Both the position numbers and the translations under genes were made by a program. 64,000 nt of DNA, taken from assembly GCF_022788695.1 (NCBI RefSeq), contig NZ_CP085154.1, positions 3,348,001-3,412,000 of the forward strand. The letters are read 5' to 3'. The stretch is from Pseudosulfitobacter sp. DSM 107133 (GTDB lineage Bacteria > Pseudomonadota > Alphaproteobacteria > Rhodobacterales > Rhodobacteraceae). The notes under the pieces were generated by a model. The model was given only the letters and a program-made list of their open reading frames with translations, did not search any database and was not told the origin of the DNA. Numbering within the stretch: the stretch's first letter is position 1; every line of letters starts with the position of its first letter. Of this stretch, positions 36,196 through 45,400 are shown in pieces.

Positions 36196-36208
36196 TCGTC
36201 GGCTACAC

Positions 36209-36724
36209 TCAGGCAGCGGTGTCTTCGCTGATCCCTGCGTGGGTTTCGTTAAAGACGCGGCGCAGGTGGTCTTCCTTGCTGCGGTCAAGGTTGGTGCGGA
36301 TGATGTGCCCGCCCTTGATGCCCAGACGTTTGACCACACGGTCGCTGGCTTCGGTGCGCATCATCATGAACAGGGCCGCCTGCCCCGGTTGCAGCACAGT
36401 GGCGACATCTTTCATAAAGCCGTCGTTGATGCCGTAATCGGCCAAGGCGCCCGACAGCGCCCCTGCCCCTGCGCCCACGGCGACGCCCAGCAGAGGGTTG
36501 AAGAACAAAAGCCCCACCAACAGCCCCCAAAAGGCACCGCCGGTGGCCCCGACGGTCCAGGTGTTGACCATCTGGTTCAGCTTGATCTTGCCATCTGCAT
36601 CGGCTGTGGCAACGACGGCGTCGGCCACATCGACAAGATATTCGCGGGACATGCCAAACAGCTCGGTGCGGGCGGTTTCGGCGGTTTCGGGGGTGTCATA
36701 CCCGATGACGATAAGTTCGTTCAT
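36209..36724 (-). CDS. DUF1269 membrane protein
   Basis: 171 residues. Starts ELIVIGYDTPETAETARTEL; the centre has a glycine-rich hydrophobic hairpin (ATGGAFWGLLVGLLFFNP and GVAVGAGAGALSGALADYG), and the C-terminus is basic. This is the usual DUF1269 layout, of unknown function. AAGGAG precedes the ATG. Downstream of bdhA on the same strand. Confidence 0.85.
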   Translation of the reverse strand: MNELIVIGYDTPETAETARTELFGMSREYLVDVADAVVATADADGKIKLNQMVNTWTVGATGGAFWGLLVGLLFFNPLLGVAVGAGAGALSGALADYGINDGFMKDVATVLQPGQAALFMMMRTEASDRVVKRLGIKGGHIIRTNLDRSKEDHLRRVFNETHAGISEDTAA

Positions 36725-36766
36725 TGTCTTTCTCCTTGGGTTTCAGAGTTTCGGCGGGCCATCCCG

Positions 36767-37549
36767 TCAGGTCATCGACCAGCCGTGGCTGACGTTCAGC
36801 GACTGGCCTGTCAGCGCATTGGTCGGGAAGGCGGCAAAGACCCAGGCCACATCGGCCACGTCTTCGACGGTGGTAAATTCCTTGTCCACGGTTTCGCCCA
36901 GCATGACCTTGTCGACGACCTCTTGCTCGGAGATCCCAAGGTCGCGGGCCTGTTCGGGGATCTGTTTTTCGACCAGCGGGGTTTTGACAAAGCCGGGGCA
37001 GATCACATTGGCGCGCACGCCTTTGTCGCCGCCCTCCTTGGCGATCACGCGGGCCAGCCCCAACAGACCGTGTTTGGCGGTGACATAGGCCGATTTCAAC
37101 GGCGAGGCTTCTTTCGAGTGGACCGAGCCCATGAAGATGATCGACCCGCCCCCGGCTTTGTACATGTGTGGCAGGCAGGCCTTGGAGGTCAGGAACGCGC
37201 CGTCGAGGTGGATCGACAGCAGCTTTTTCCATTCGTCAAAGGGGAAATCCTGCAAGGGGTGCACGATCTGGATGCCCGCATTGGACACCAGCACATCGAC
37301 GCCGCCCCATGCCTTGACCACCTTGGCTACGCCATCGTTCACCTGTTTTTCATCGGTGACGTTCATTTCCACCGCCATCGCCTTGCCGGGGCCCCGGGCG
37401 GTCAGCTCTTGGGCCACTTTTTCGGCCACGTCCAGCTTGAGGTCGGCAATGACGACACGCGCGCCGTCGGCCACATAGCGTTTGGCGATGCCAAGGCCGA
37501 TGCCGCTGGCCGCGCCGGTGATGATGCAGATTTTGTCTTTGAGGTTCAT
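36767..37549 (-). CDS. bdhA: D-3-hydroxybutyrate dehydrogenase
   Basis: Interconverts 3-hydroxybutyrate and acetoacetate with NAD. 260 residues, classical short-chain dehydrogenase: [14 protein letters not shown] for [15 protein letters not shown] (NNAG motif), and the catalytic Ser, Tyr and Lys in [21 protein letters not shown]. The C-terminal NVSHGWSMT end matches BdhA proteins. It sits with acetoacetate decarboxylase and a patatin-like gene on one strand, a group that fits breakdown of polyhydroxybutyrate and ketone bodies. Confidence 0.9.
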   Translation of the reverse strand: MNLKDKICIITGAASGIGLGIAKRYVADGARVVIADLKLDVAEKVAQELTARGPGKAMAVEMNVTDEKQVNDGVAKVVKAWGGVDVLVSNAGIQIVHPLQDFPFDEWKKLLSIHLDGAFLTSKACLPHMYKAGGGSIIFMGSVHSKEASPLKSAYVTAKHGLLGLARVIAKEGGDKGVRANVICPGFVKTPLVEKQIPEQARDLGISEQEVVDKVMLGETVDKEFTTVEDVADVAWVFAAFPTNALTGQSLNVSHGWSMT

Positions 37550-37586
37550 GGTTCCGGTTCCTTTTGGTCAGGAGGTTAAGAGGAGT

Positions 37587-38333
37587 TCAGCGGGCGGGAT
37601 CGAGATAATCATGCACGACCTCGCCCAGCCCCAGCGTCAGGTCAGCCACCAGATGCACCGCGCCGACAACCTCGCGCACAGGCAGGTCCGAGACAGGCGC
37701 CAGCGCATGTGCGTGCAGATCGAGCGCGGCGGGACCTTCCCACGCGCCTTTCAGGGTGAGATCGGTCATGTAGTAGCGCACCAGTTCGCAGATGCGCGGG
37801 GTGCAATCGACATGGGGGATGATCTTGAGCAGGAAGCTGGGCGCGCGCAGGCTTTGCAGCACCGCGTCATGGTCCAGCGGGCGATGCTTATAGCCCATGG
37901 TGCCGGTGGCCACGCGCACCGATCCCATGTCCAGCGTGCCCACCAGCGTTTCGCTTTCGACGCGCAGCGCCGGCTCGGCCAGCTTTTTGGGAAAGCCCCA
38001 GATTTCGCGCCCGCCGGCAATCGGGGCGTCGTCGTTCAGGTACATGCCATGCACATAGCCGCCTTTTTGCCCCTTGTAGCTAACAGGGATCACTTGACCG
38101 GATTCCGTGTAGTCGCCAAATCCGGTTGAATCGGGCATTCGGATAAACTCGAATTTGACAAGCGGGTCGGTCACTTCCAGCGGTTCCGGCACCACCGCGC
38201 GCAGGGCATCGATGTCTGTGCGGTAAGTGATGATCAGAAATTCGCGGTTCACAAAGCGGTAGGGACCACGCGGATAGGACGGGCTGGTCAGCGGCATCGA
38301 GAAAGCCTGGGCGGTGACGTCGGTGATTTTCAT
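37587..38333 (-). CDS. adc: Acetoacetate decarboxylase
   Basis: 248 residues; decarboxylates acetoacetate to acetone and CO2 through a Schiff base. The catalytic Lys lies in [12 protein letters not shown], preceded by the family segment [25 protein letters not shown] is placed well before the ATG at 38333. Its start overlaps the stop of the patatin-like gene by 4 bp, so the two are coupled; bdhA follows 37 bp downstream. Confidence 0.88.
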   Translation of the reverse strand: MKITDVTAQAFSMPLTSPSYPRGPYRFVNREFLIITYRTDIDALRAVVPEPLEVTDPLVKFEFIRMPDSTGFGDYTESGQVIPVSYKGQKGGYVHGMYLNDDAPIAGGREIWGFPKKLAEPALRVESETLVGTLDMGSVRVATGTMGYKHRPLDHDAVLQSLRAPSFLLKIIPHVDCTPRICELVRYYMTDLTLKGAWEGPAALDLHAHALAPVSDLPVREVVGAVHLVADLTLGLGEVVHDYLDPAR

Positions 38334-39454
38334 TTTCTGTCTCCTTTGGATGGGGTTGGTGCGCCCAGATCGAACAGCTGCAAACCGTCCTGACCTGCAA
38401 CGCGGCTGTGCCAGTCTTGGTGCGACAGGGTGCGCTGCACGTCCTGTTCGCCTGCGTCCCAGTGCTGGGTCATGGACAGGCGCGAGAACTCGTAATCCTT
38501 GGCGCTGCCTTCAAAGCCTTGTTTGCGGTGGATCAGTTCGACCAGCGTGATCGGACATGCTGGGCCTGTGGCCTGAAGCGCGCGCAGGTCGGGATTGTCG
38601 CGCAGGTCTTTGGGCAGTTGGGCGGCAAGCCGGTTGGCCGCCATTCGGATGCTGTGCAACTGGCGATAGCGGTCGGTGGTCAGACGGGTGCGGCTGGAAT
38701 ACTGGATATCCTTTTGGCGCTGCGCCACATCTGCCAGCGTGGCAGGCACCGCGTCGCGGGCGCTGAACAGGTCCATCTGGAAAATCAACGCCGGATCGCG
38801 GCCCAGATTGTCCATGACAAATTGCAGCGGCGTATTCGATACCAGCCCGCCATCCCAATAGCTGCGCCCGTCGATTTCCACGGGGGCAAATCCGGGGGGC
38901 AAGGCACCGCTGGCCATGATGTGTTCGGGGGTGATCTGCGTTTTGGCGCTGTCGAAATAGACAAAGTTCGCGGTTTCAACATCTACCGCCCCGACGCTCA
39001 GACGCGGGCCTTGGGTGTTCAGATAGTCGAAATCGACACACTCCAGCAACGTGTCGCGCAGCGGGGAGGTGTCGTAGACGCTGATTGCGGCGTTGGGTGT
39101 ATCGGGCAAGAATGCGGTCGCGTAGCGCGGTTTGAAAAACCCCGGCACGCCGGTGGCCATGACGGCAGCGGCAGCCGCTTCACCATAGAGCATCCGGCCA
39201 AGGGGGCCGGTATCCCAGATTGGCGCGGGCAGGCGCGCGCTGACACGCCCCCAAAAGTTACGCAGCGCCGCCACGCGGTTGCCCGGTGCGTTCCCGCAAA
39301 TCAGCGCGGCGTTGATTGCACCGATGGAAATGCCCGCCACCCAGTCGGGTTCCTGCCCCGTTGCGGACAATGCGGCATAGGCACCGGCCTGATAGGCGCC
39401 CAGTGCCCCGCCGCCTTGCAGGACAAGCACGGTGTGTTCTTTGATCTGTGCCAT
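38330..39454 (-). CDS. Patatin-like phospholipase
   Basis: 374 residues from the ATG at 39454 with GGAG upstream. Serine-aspartate dyad hydrolase: glycine loop [14 protein letters not shown], Ser in GISIGAIN, Asp in DGGLVSNTP; a DUF3734-type C-terminus follows. First gene of the cluster with acetoacetate decarboxylase and 3-hydroxybutyrate dehydrogenase. In Rhodobacterales this neighbourhood suggests action on polyhydroxybutyrate granules or membrane lipid, but the substrate is not shown by sequence. Confidence 0.87.
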   Translation of the reverse strand: MAQIKEHTVLVLQGGGALGAYQAGAYAALSATGQEPDWVAGISIGAINAALICGNAPGNRVAALRNFWGRVSARLPAPIWDTGPLGRMLYGEAAAAAVMATGVPGFFKPRYATAFLPDTPNAAISVYDTSPLRDTLLECVDFDYLNTQGPRLSVGAVDVETANFVYFDSAKTQITPEHIMASGALPPGFAPVEIDGRSYWDGGLVSNTPLQFVMDNLGRDPALIFQMDLFSARDAVPATLADVAQRQKDIQYSSRTRLTTDRYRQLHSIRMAANRLAAQLPKDLRDNPDLRALQATGPACPITLVELIHRKQGFEGSAKDYEFSRLSMTQHWDAGEQDVQRTLSHQDWHSRVAGQDGLQLFDLGAPTPSKGDRK

Positions 39455-39691
39455 AACACTCAACTCCAACTGCTGCCGCGTGAATCAGCGACAGGTGTTG
39501 AGCCTGTTATGACGGGCGGGGTGATCCCCCAGTTTGTGTGAAACTTACATAAATGTATGAAACCCGCAGAGGCAGGGGATCAGGGCGCAGCGGCTGCCAG
39601 CCACATTGTTGCCACATAATGCCGGGGTTTCAGCGCCGGAATGCAGACTGGCGATTCGCCCAAGAAAGGACCTGCACTGCGATTGCGCGGA

Positions 39692-41074
39692 TCAGGCCAG
39701 CGGGTCGGCAGAAGCGAAATCCACCATAAAGGTGGTTCCGACGCCGATCGTGCTTTCATAGCTGATCTGGCCGCCGTGGGCCTCGACGATACGTTTCGAG
39801 ATGCTAAGCCCCAGCCCTGTGCCTTCGAACTTGCGATCATCCTGACTGTCGAGCTGGAAGAACTCTTCAAAGATCTGCCCCTCGCAACCATCGGGGATAC
39901 CGATACCCTGATCTTTCACCGTCAGGCGCACCTGATCTTCAAAGGACACGATTGCAACCTGCACTTCGCCACCTTCCCTGGAAAACTTGGCCGCATTTGA
40001 CAACAGGTTCAGCAGAACCTGTTCGACCCGTTTTTGATCAGCTTCAATCCAGAACTTGCCGGGCGCGACATCGGCATGGATCGACACCCCCATGCGTTGC
40101 GCATAGGGGAGGGTTTGCTCGACGGCGCCTTGTGAAAGGACCGCCAGATCAAGCCGTTCGAGGTTCAAGACCATGCGCCCCGCATCCGAGGACTGGAGGA
40201 ACAGAAGGTCTCCGACAAGATCGCCCAGCCGGTCGCTGTTGCGTCCGGCCATTTCAAGCAATCGCTGCATTTTGGCAGGCGCTTCGCCCAGCACACCGGA
40301 ATTGATGATGTCCAGGGCACCTTTGATAGAGGTCAGGGGCGTGCGCAATTCGTGGCTGACCGTGGCCAGAAAGCGCGTTTTGGCCTCATAGGCCGCCAGC
40401 GCACGCTTGTGCTCGGTTTCCAGCTCGATGCGCCGATCCAGCTGTGCGTTATAGCCAACCAGAAAATTTCTGGCCAGTTCAACAATGAATCCAAGGACGA
40501 AAACCACCGTGAACAGGCTCATCCAGATTTCGGAGGACAATGGAGGGTTAACGATCCAGACATCGCGAATCGGGATGAACAGGATGGCTGTCACATAGAT
40601 GGCCAGCCGTATTCCCAGCACCAGCAGGAAATGGTGATTGTTCATGGCTGCGAAGATAGACGCCGAGACAAGCATGAACAGCGGGAAGAAATGGCCACCC
40701 TCGTTGCCCTGTAGCGTTGCAATCGCAATGCAGAAAAAACTGATGGTAAGCGCGCTGAGAACCGTGCCGATGTAAAGCCTGCTCATGTCCTTGCGAAAGG
40801 CGCGCGGGGTCATGGACTGACGCGTCAGGATGCGACGAAAGACTATGCCATCATAGGCTTCGCAGAACCATACCGCGGCATAATAAAAGGCCGCGGTGGT
40901 CCAGTCATAGTAAAACCCGGTCAGCAGGATCGCCGCCGAATAGATGACGATACGCTGCACGAACAGCTTCTGCCCGACCTCGGCATAATCCTTCAGCCGG
41001 TGCCGATCCGCCCACGTCACGGCAGTCCGCAGCCTTACTTGCGTATCGGGAGCAGCGATCTTGGTCATCTCCAT
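39692..41074 (-). CDS. Membrane sensor histidine kinase
   Basis: 460 residues. An N-terminal membrane region of about five to six helices (residues 40-215) leads by a short coiled coil to the kinase core: H-box FLATVSHELRTPLTSIK, N box LLNLLSNAAKFSREGG, G1 VKDQGIGIPDG, and G2 EGTGLGLSISKRI. No receiver domain or partner regulator is beside it. Divergent from the LuxI-type synthase across 159 bp, a pairing that could link the kinase to autoinducer production. Confidence 0.9.
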   Translation of the reverse strand: MEMTKIAAPDTQVRLRTAVTWADRHRLKDYAEVGQKLFVQRIVIYSAAILLTGFYYDWTTAAFYYAAVWFCEAYDGIVFRRILTRQSMTPRAFRKDMSRLYIGTVLSALTISFFCIAIATLQGNEGGHFFPLFMLVSASIFAAMNNHHFLLVLGIRLAIYVTAILFIPIRDVWIVNPPLSSEIWMSLFTVVFVLGFIVELARNFLVGYNAQLDRRIELETEHKRALAAYEAKTRFLATVSHELRTPLTSIKGALDIINSGVLGEAPAKMQRLLEMAGRNSDRLGDLVGDLLFLQSSDAGRMVLNLERLDLAVLSQGAVEQTLPYAQRMGVSIHADVAPGKFWIEADQKRVEQVLLNLLSNAAKFSREGGEVQVAIVSFEDQVRLTVKDQGIGIPDGCEGQIFEEFFQLDSQDDRKFEGTGLGLSISKRIVEAHGGQISYESTIGVGTTFMVDFASADPLA

Positions 41075-41176
41075 ATTTCGGTTCCGAGCCTGTCCGGCAC
41101 GCCCATCATTGTTGCAGAAAAATCAACAAAGCCAATTTAGCGTTAAAAATTGTCAGTATAGTGGCGGAAATGTGGG

Positions 41177-41207
41177 CTAATCGTATTAGTTGTATATAAG
41201 ATATACA
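41177..41207. promoter_or_regulatory. Two 3-nt-spaced inverted repeats before the LuxI-type gene
   Basis: CTAAT-CGT-ATTAG (41177-41189) and TGTATAT-AAG-ATATACA (41191-41207) lie side by side, 27 bp before the start at 41234. They are good candidates for operator sites controlling the synthase. Neither matches a canonical lux box closely. Confidence 0.5.
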
Positions 41208-41233
41208 CACACTTCTGAGGGTATCAGGCCAAG

Positions 41234-42001
41234 ATGGAAACGTCTGCTAAAATGGGGTCGTCAGCGGCAAAATTCCCCGGACTGCGCCCGCAAACACCCG
41301 AGAAAGCGGGTGGGACTGACCGATCTTACACGCGCAAGTCCCAGTTCAAGAACATCGACGCGCATAATGACAGTTCTGGCAGAATTGCAGAAACAACCAT
41401 TTCGGTAACAAACCAGCACCGCTTTGGTGAGCTGTATGTCGATTTTCTGCGGGCCCGGAAACGGGTCTTTATCGACCACAAGAAATGGGATCTTCCCAAT
41501 ACGGACGGCATGGAATTCGATCAATACGATACGCCCGAAAGCTCGGCCGTGGTCGTGCATGAATTCGGGCGTGTTCTGGCGGGTGTCAGGCTGCTGCCGA
41601 CCACTGCGCACTGCGGCTGCTACAGCTATATGCTGCGGGACGCGCAGCGCGGGCTTATTCAGGACATTCCGGAAACAGTGCTATACGAAGAAGCACCCGT
41701 TGCCCCGCACGTCATCGAAGCGACACGTTTGTTCATCGCCCAGGATGTTTCTGCCGAGCGGCGGATGCTGATCCAGTTGAAGCTGATGAACGCTATGGCG
41801 CGTTCGGCCAATGCGCAGGGTGCAAAATTTGTCATCGGCATCGTGCCTGCCATTTTCCAGCGCTGGATGACGCGGCTGGGATACAGCGCAGTTCCGATGG
41901 GCCCCAAGCTGCACATCAGCGGCGACAACACCCAAGCCGCAATCATGAACGTGAGTTCGGCAGTTGACTGGGACCAGATGCCAACCGCCACCGCATCGTG
42001 A
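41234..42001 (+). CDS. Acyl-homoserine-lactone synthase (LuxI type)
   Basis: 255 residues. Conserved LuxI residues are visible: Arg, Phe and Trp in RARKRVFIDHKKWDLP, Asp-x2-Asp in FDQYDTP, Arg in AGVRLLPT, and the later Glu and Arg in VIEATRLFI. These build the acyl-ACP/SAM site that makes N-acyl-homoserine lactones. An unusual N-terminal extension of about 55 residues precedes the family start, so translation may begin further in than 41234. No LuxR gene is in the window. The gene is the last backbone gene before the tRNA-fMet fragment. Confidence 0.8.
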   Translation: METSAKMGSSAAKFPGLRPQTPEKAGGTDRSYTRKSQFKNIDAHNDSSGRIAETTISVTNQHRFGELYVDFLRARKRVFIDHKKWDLPNTDGMEFDQYDTPESSAVVVHEFGRVLAGVRLLPTTAHCGCYSYMLRDAQRGLIQDIPETVLYEEAPVAPHVIEATRLFIAQDVSAERRMLIQLKLMNAMARSANAQGAKFVIGIVPAIFQRWMTRLGYSAVPMGPKLHISGDNTQAAIMNVSSAVDWDQMPTATAS

Positions 42002-42100
42002 CGGCATAGGGGCGAGCTGGCCAAAATTACTGTGCAGATGCTCGTAACCACTTGTAATCTTTAGGGAAGGTGTCGCACGGGTTTTCGGCACGCCAGAAAC

Positions 42101-42121
42101 AAAAAACCGCCCTGAGAGCGG
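42101..42121 (-). terminator. Terminator of the former tRNA-fMet gene
   Basis: On the minus strand CCGC-7 nt-GCGG is followed by six T residues (plus strand A-run 42101-42106). It lies about 32 bp past the tRNA 3' end and was probably its terminator before the island integrated. Confidence 0.6.
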
Positions 42122-42152
42122 CTGTTAGCGTATTGATAATGTTTTGTAATTT

Positions 42153-42200
42153 TGGTTGCGGGAGTAGGATTTGAACCTACGACCTTCAGGTTATGAGCCT
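42153..42200 (-). tRNA. 3' fragment of initiator tRNA-fMet (island attachment site)
   Basis: Reading leftward from 42200, the sequence runs AGG, anticodon loop CTCATAA (CAU anticodon), CCTGAAGGTC, a T-arm GTAGGTTCAAATCCTAC, half of the acceptor stem, and CCA. The D-arm and 5' acceptor half are missing: to the right of 42200 the sequence no longer pairs. This is the duplicated att core left by an integrase that targets the tRNA 3' end. The intact gene should lie at the other island end, outside the window. Confidence 0.8.
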
Positions 42201-42339
42201 TGAAGCATGCGTTTCCAATAACTGATCATTATCAGTCACTTGCACGATAAGTCTTTGAACAGGCACGATTTCTATCCCTTCGCTCACCAGCATTCGCCCG
42301 GATAAACCTGCAAAACCAGCGTGAAACATTCAGTCGCAG

Positions 42340-42360
42340 GTTGATGTAGCGTTGATGTAG
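42340..42360. repeat. Direct repeat GTTGATGTAG, possible integrase arm sites
   Basis: Two copies (42340-42349, 42351-42360) one base apart, 140 bp inside the tRNA fragment. Short direct repeats near an att core often bind integrase or excisionase. Apart from this, 42201-42427 holds only a small dyad at 42221-42236. Confidence 0.4.
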
Positions 42361-42427
42361 GTCGTCCAATGCGCCGCTGAATCATTGTAAGCAAAAAGGG
42401 ACCTAAACTCCGTCTTGTCCTGACCCT

Positions 42428-45400
42428 TCATGCTGTACCAAGAATTCTATCGCGCGCCAGAGAGCGCACTTCATCTGCGTAAAGTATGCCACCAGGACCA
42501 CCTTCATGGTCTTTCGAAGTTAAGAGCCGATCCGCAAAACCGTTCCGATGATACCAAGCCTCCTTGCGGATCCAATCCTCGCGATACTGAGGCCGGTTCA
42601 GCATTCCGAGATGTTCCCAATACCACGTTTTCCCTCCATGCTGAATTGTGAAGTCGGGCAAGCAGTAATCAGTTTCACTTCCCTGCGAATAAAGCCGTTG
42701 CTCGTAAACAGGCGCTAGTCCCAGACCGCTCAGTACTTCATACACTATAACCTCACTCTTGGATCGCATCGGAGTTCCGTCTTGAGCGCGATGGATCAGT
42801 CCTTCCGGCCTGTAGCGGTCTGGTAGTTGCAAGTCGCCAGCAGTATCACCTATCAGCAGATCAAACATGAACGTGCTCCGCCGGGCGGTCTCGGAGTAAA
42901 TAGGATTTCGCATCTGGTCGAGAACAGCTGTGTCTCGTTCGACCAACACGACGAGACGATCTCGGAAGCGGGTAAGAGCTGTGTAAAGTAACTCACGAGA
43001 CAACGTTGCTGCCTTCCGAGGCAGAACTACGATAGCCGTCCCAAAGTCACTTCCCTGTGCTTTATGGACAGTTAGAGCGTAAGCAAGTTCGAGACCATCT
43101 TTCACCTCAGACTTCCCATAGCGGTACTCGGCTTCCGGTTGGGTGGAAAAGGCCACAAACATCTTATCGAAATCGTCTTTGCTTTTCTTCTTCCAAGACT
43201 GGGTAACAAGGCCGATCTCGCCGTTGGCTACAAAACGCAAGCCTTTGGAGTCCTTGGGAAGCCACTTTGGTTGGTTGACGACCTGCATCACTTTGTCACG
43301 AATAACTATGCCCTGATCGCCCATTGGACCGGGCAATCGTCCGTACGGATTAGTGGCATTGCCAATTTCGCGCGCGCGATACCTATCATGTATCACTCGG
43401 TTGATCTCAGCGGCTCCAAAAGCGTGGATACGCGTTGGAGTCAGGATTTGCCAAGATTCAGAGTGCTTCCAATCCTTTGTCGTGATGCCGAGCGATGCGT
43501 CAAACGCAGAGTTATCACCGGGAGCAATGCCGATCATATTGAGGGCCTGGTCGATCTTGACCAATAGATCGTCGTGATCCTCCCATGCCAATAGTGACAA
43601 GTCGCCAATATTCTGGCACCGAGCGGCACGTGCGATGATTTCGTCATCCCCCGGCCCACTCTCGTCGCGATACCCAGCAGCCAGACGCAGACCGGAACTA
43701 ACCATCTCTTCGCCATCGACACTCTCGACACGCATGCATGTTTCGAGTTCCGCAATGCAGCTAGGATGTTCTTTTCGCAGCCACCGTAAAATATCAAGGA
43801 AGGGCCGCCCAGGACCAATCGGCGGCAATTGGAACACGTCTCCGACGAAGATCAACCGCATGATTGCCTTTGTGGCGATTCCGCGGAATAGGGCCGCGAG
43901 AAGTTCAACCGATGGCATCGAACTCTCGTCGATTACCACGGTCGCGTATGTCATCTTCCCTTTGAGCGGCTGATCTAAGAGCCTGTAATTACTTCCCAAA
44001 AGGCCAACGTCCCATAAGATTTGATGAATCGTGGAGGCGCGATAGCCGGAAGCGGTCTGCAGGCGGACGCGCGCTTTTCCGGTGGGAGCAGCCAAGAGTA
44101 GACTGCGAGGACCCTCAACCTCACGAAGTGTTGTTAGGAAGGCCTTAAGAACCGATGTCTTTCCCGTACCTGCTCCTCCAGTCAAAACACTCAAGCGATT
44201 TCGATAAAGGGTCTCCAGCGCAGCCGTCTTTTCGGTGAGCGCATTGGCTTCTCGTGCTGTCTCAGGAGTGCCAAACCCACCCTCGGTCTTTGGCTTTGTC
44301 AGGATGACGCCCCAGTCAGGTCCAGCCTCGGGGAGGTCTTTTAGCCGACCGACCTGCTCACGAACGACTTGCGCGATTTCGATCTCGCAGCGCCGCACAC
44401 GCTTGAGGGCGACAAGACGCAGCTCCGGCACTACGCCGTCGTCCTGTTCCGCTGCCCCTAGGTCATCTTGCAACTCTGACAATTCATCAGGGATACTGAC
44501 TCCGCTCTCGGAGCTGGCGGTTTCAATGTGCCATGTCGCAGGCGTGTCGATTGATTTGAACCAGATAATCTTATCGTAGAACTGTCGGTCGTCGGAGTCC
44601 CAGACGACTTCAAGGTCAGGATTGCAGCGTCTAGACTCGGGAAAATGCGCCATGGTTCGCGTGATGAGCGTTTCGAGTGGAAGAATTGTATCGCCACTAT
44701 CAGCCGCATCCCTGAGAACAGATCGCATTACTGCCCGCACGCGTCGGCGATCATTTCGTGCCAATGGTGGATTTTTGCGAAAGTGCGCTGCCTCCCCCTC
44801 CGGCAACATACCTTGGTCAATGACCTCTAGCCCCACAGGAGCACTTTTGTCAGTTCCAAAGTCCTGTTCATAAAGGCAGTAGGGATTCTCGATGATCGCC
44901 TCGTTGGAGGCCTCGATGCCACGCTCTTTGCGAACTGCGGCATTGGCGATTCCGGAAAACTGGTCGCTGGTCAGTTCGAACTGAACGAGAAGCTCAAGGA
45001 GCTGTCGGGACGGCTTTTGCTTCTGCCATTCTGCAGCTGCACGAGCGAGGCCCTCTTCGTGCCCTGCCTCCGCCGAAATACGGCGCTCCAGAACACCGCT
45101 AAGGTGCTCCCATGGGTCAACACCACGTCGCTCGATGTCGCGCAAAACGGTCGCATGATAGGCAACGCCACGTTCGTAGCCCAAATGGCGAAGTAGTGCA
45201 CCCATGCCAGGATACGCACCCCGGCCCGCCCATACCTCATCAAGGGCGCTGTTCAACCATTCCAGCGCACCACCCCAGTCTCCAGGCACGCCTTGACCGC
45301 TAGCTTGATCAGACTGCAGACGTTCAACGATCGAAATGATCGCTAGAAGAGCTGACACAGCCTGCCCGTCGCTAAGGTGCTCGGCGACATAGGAGAATGG

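Noticed and set aside
42153..42200. Complete tRNA gene
   Set aside because: D-arm and 5' acceptor strand are missing; only the 3' half pairs.
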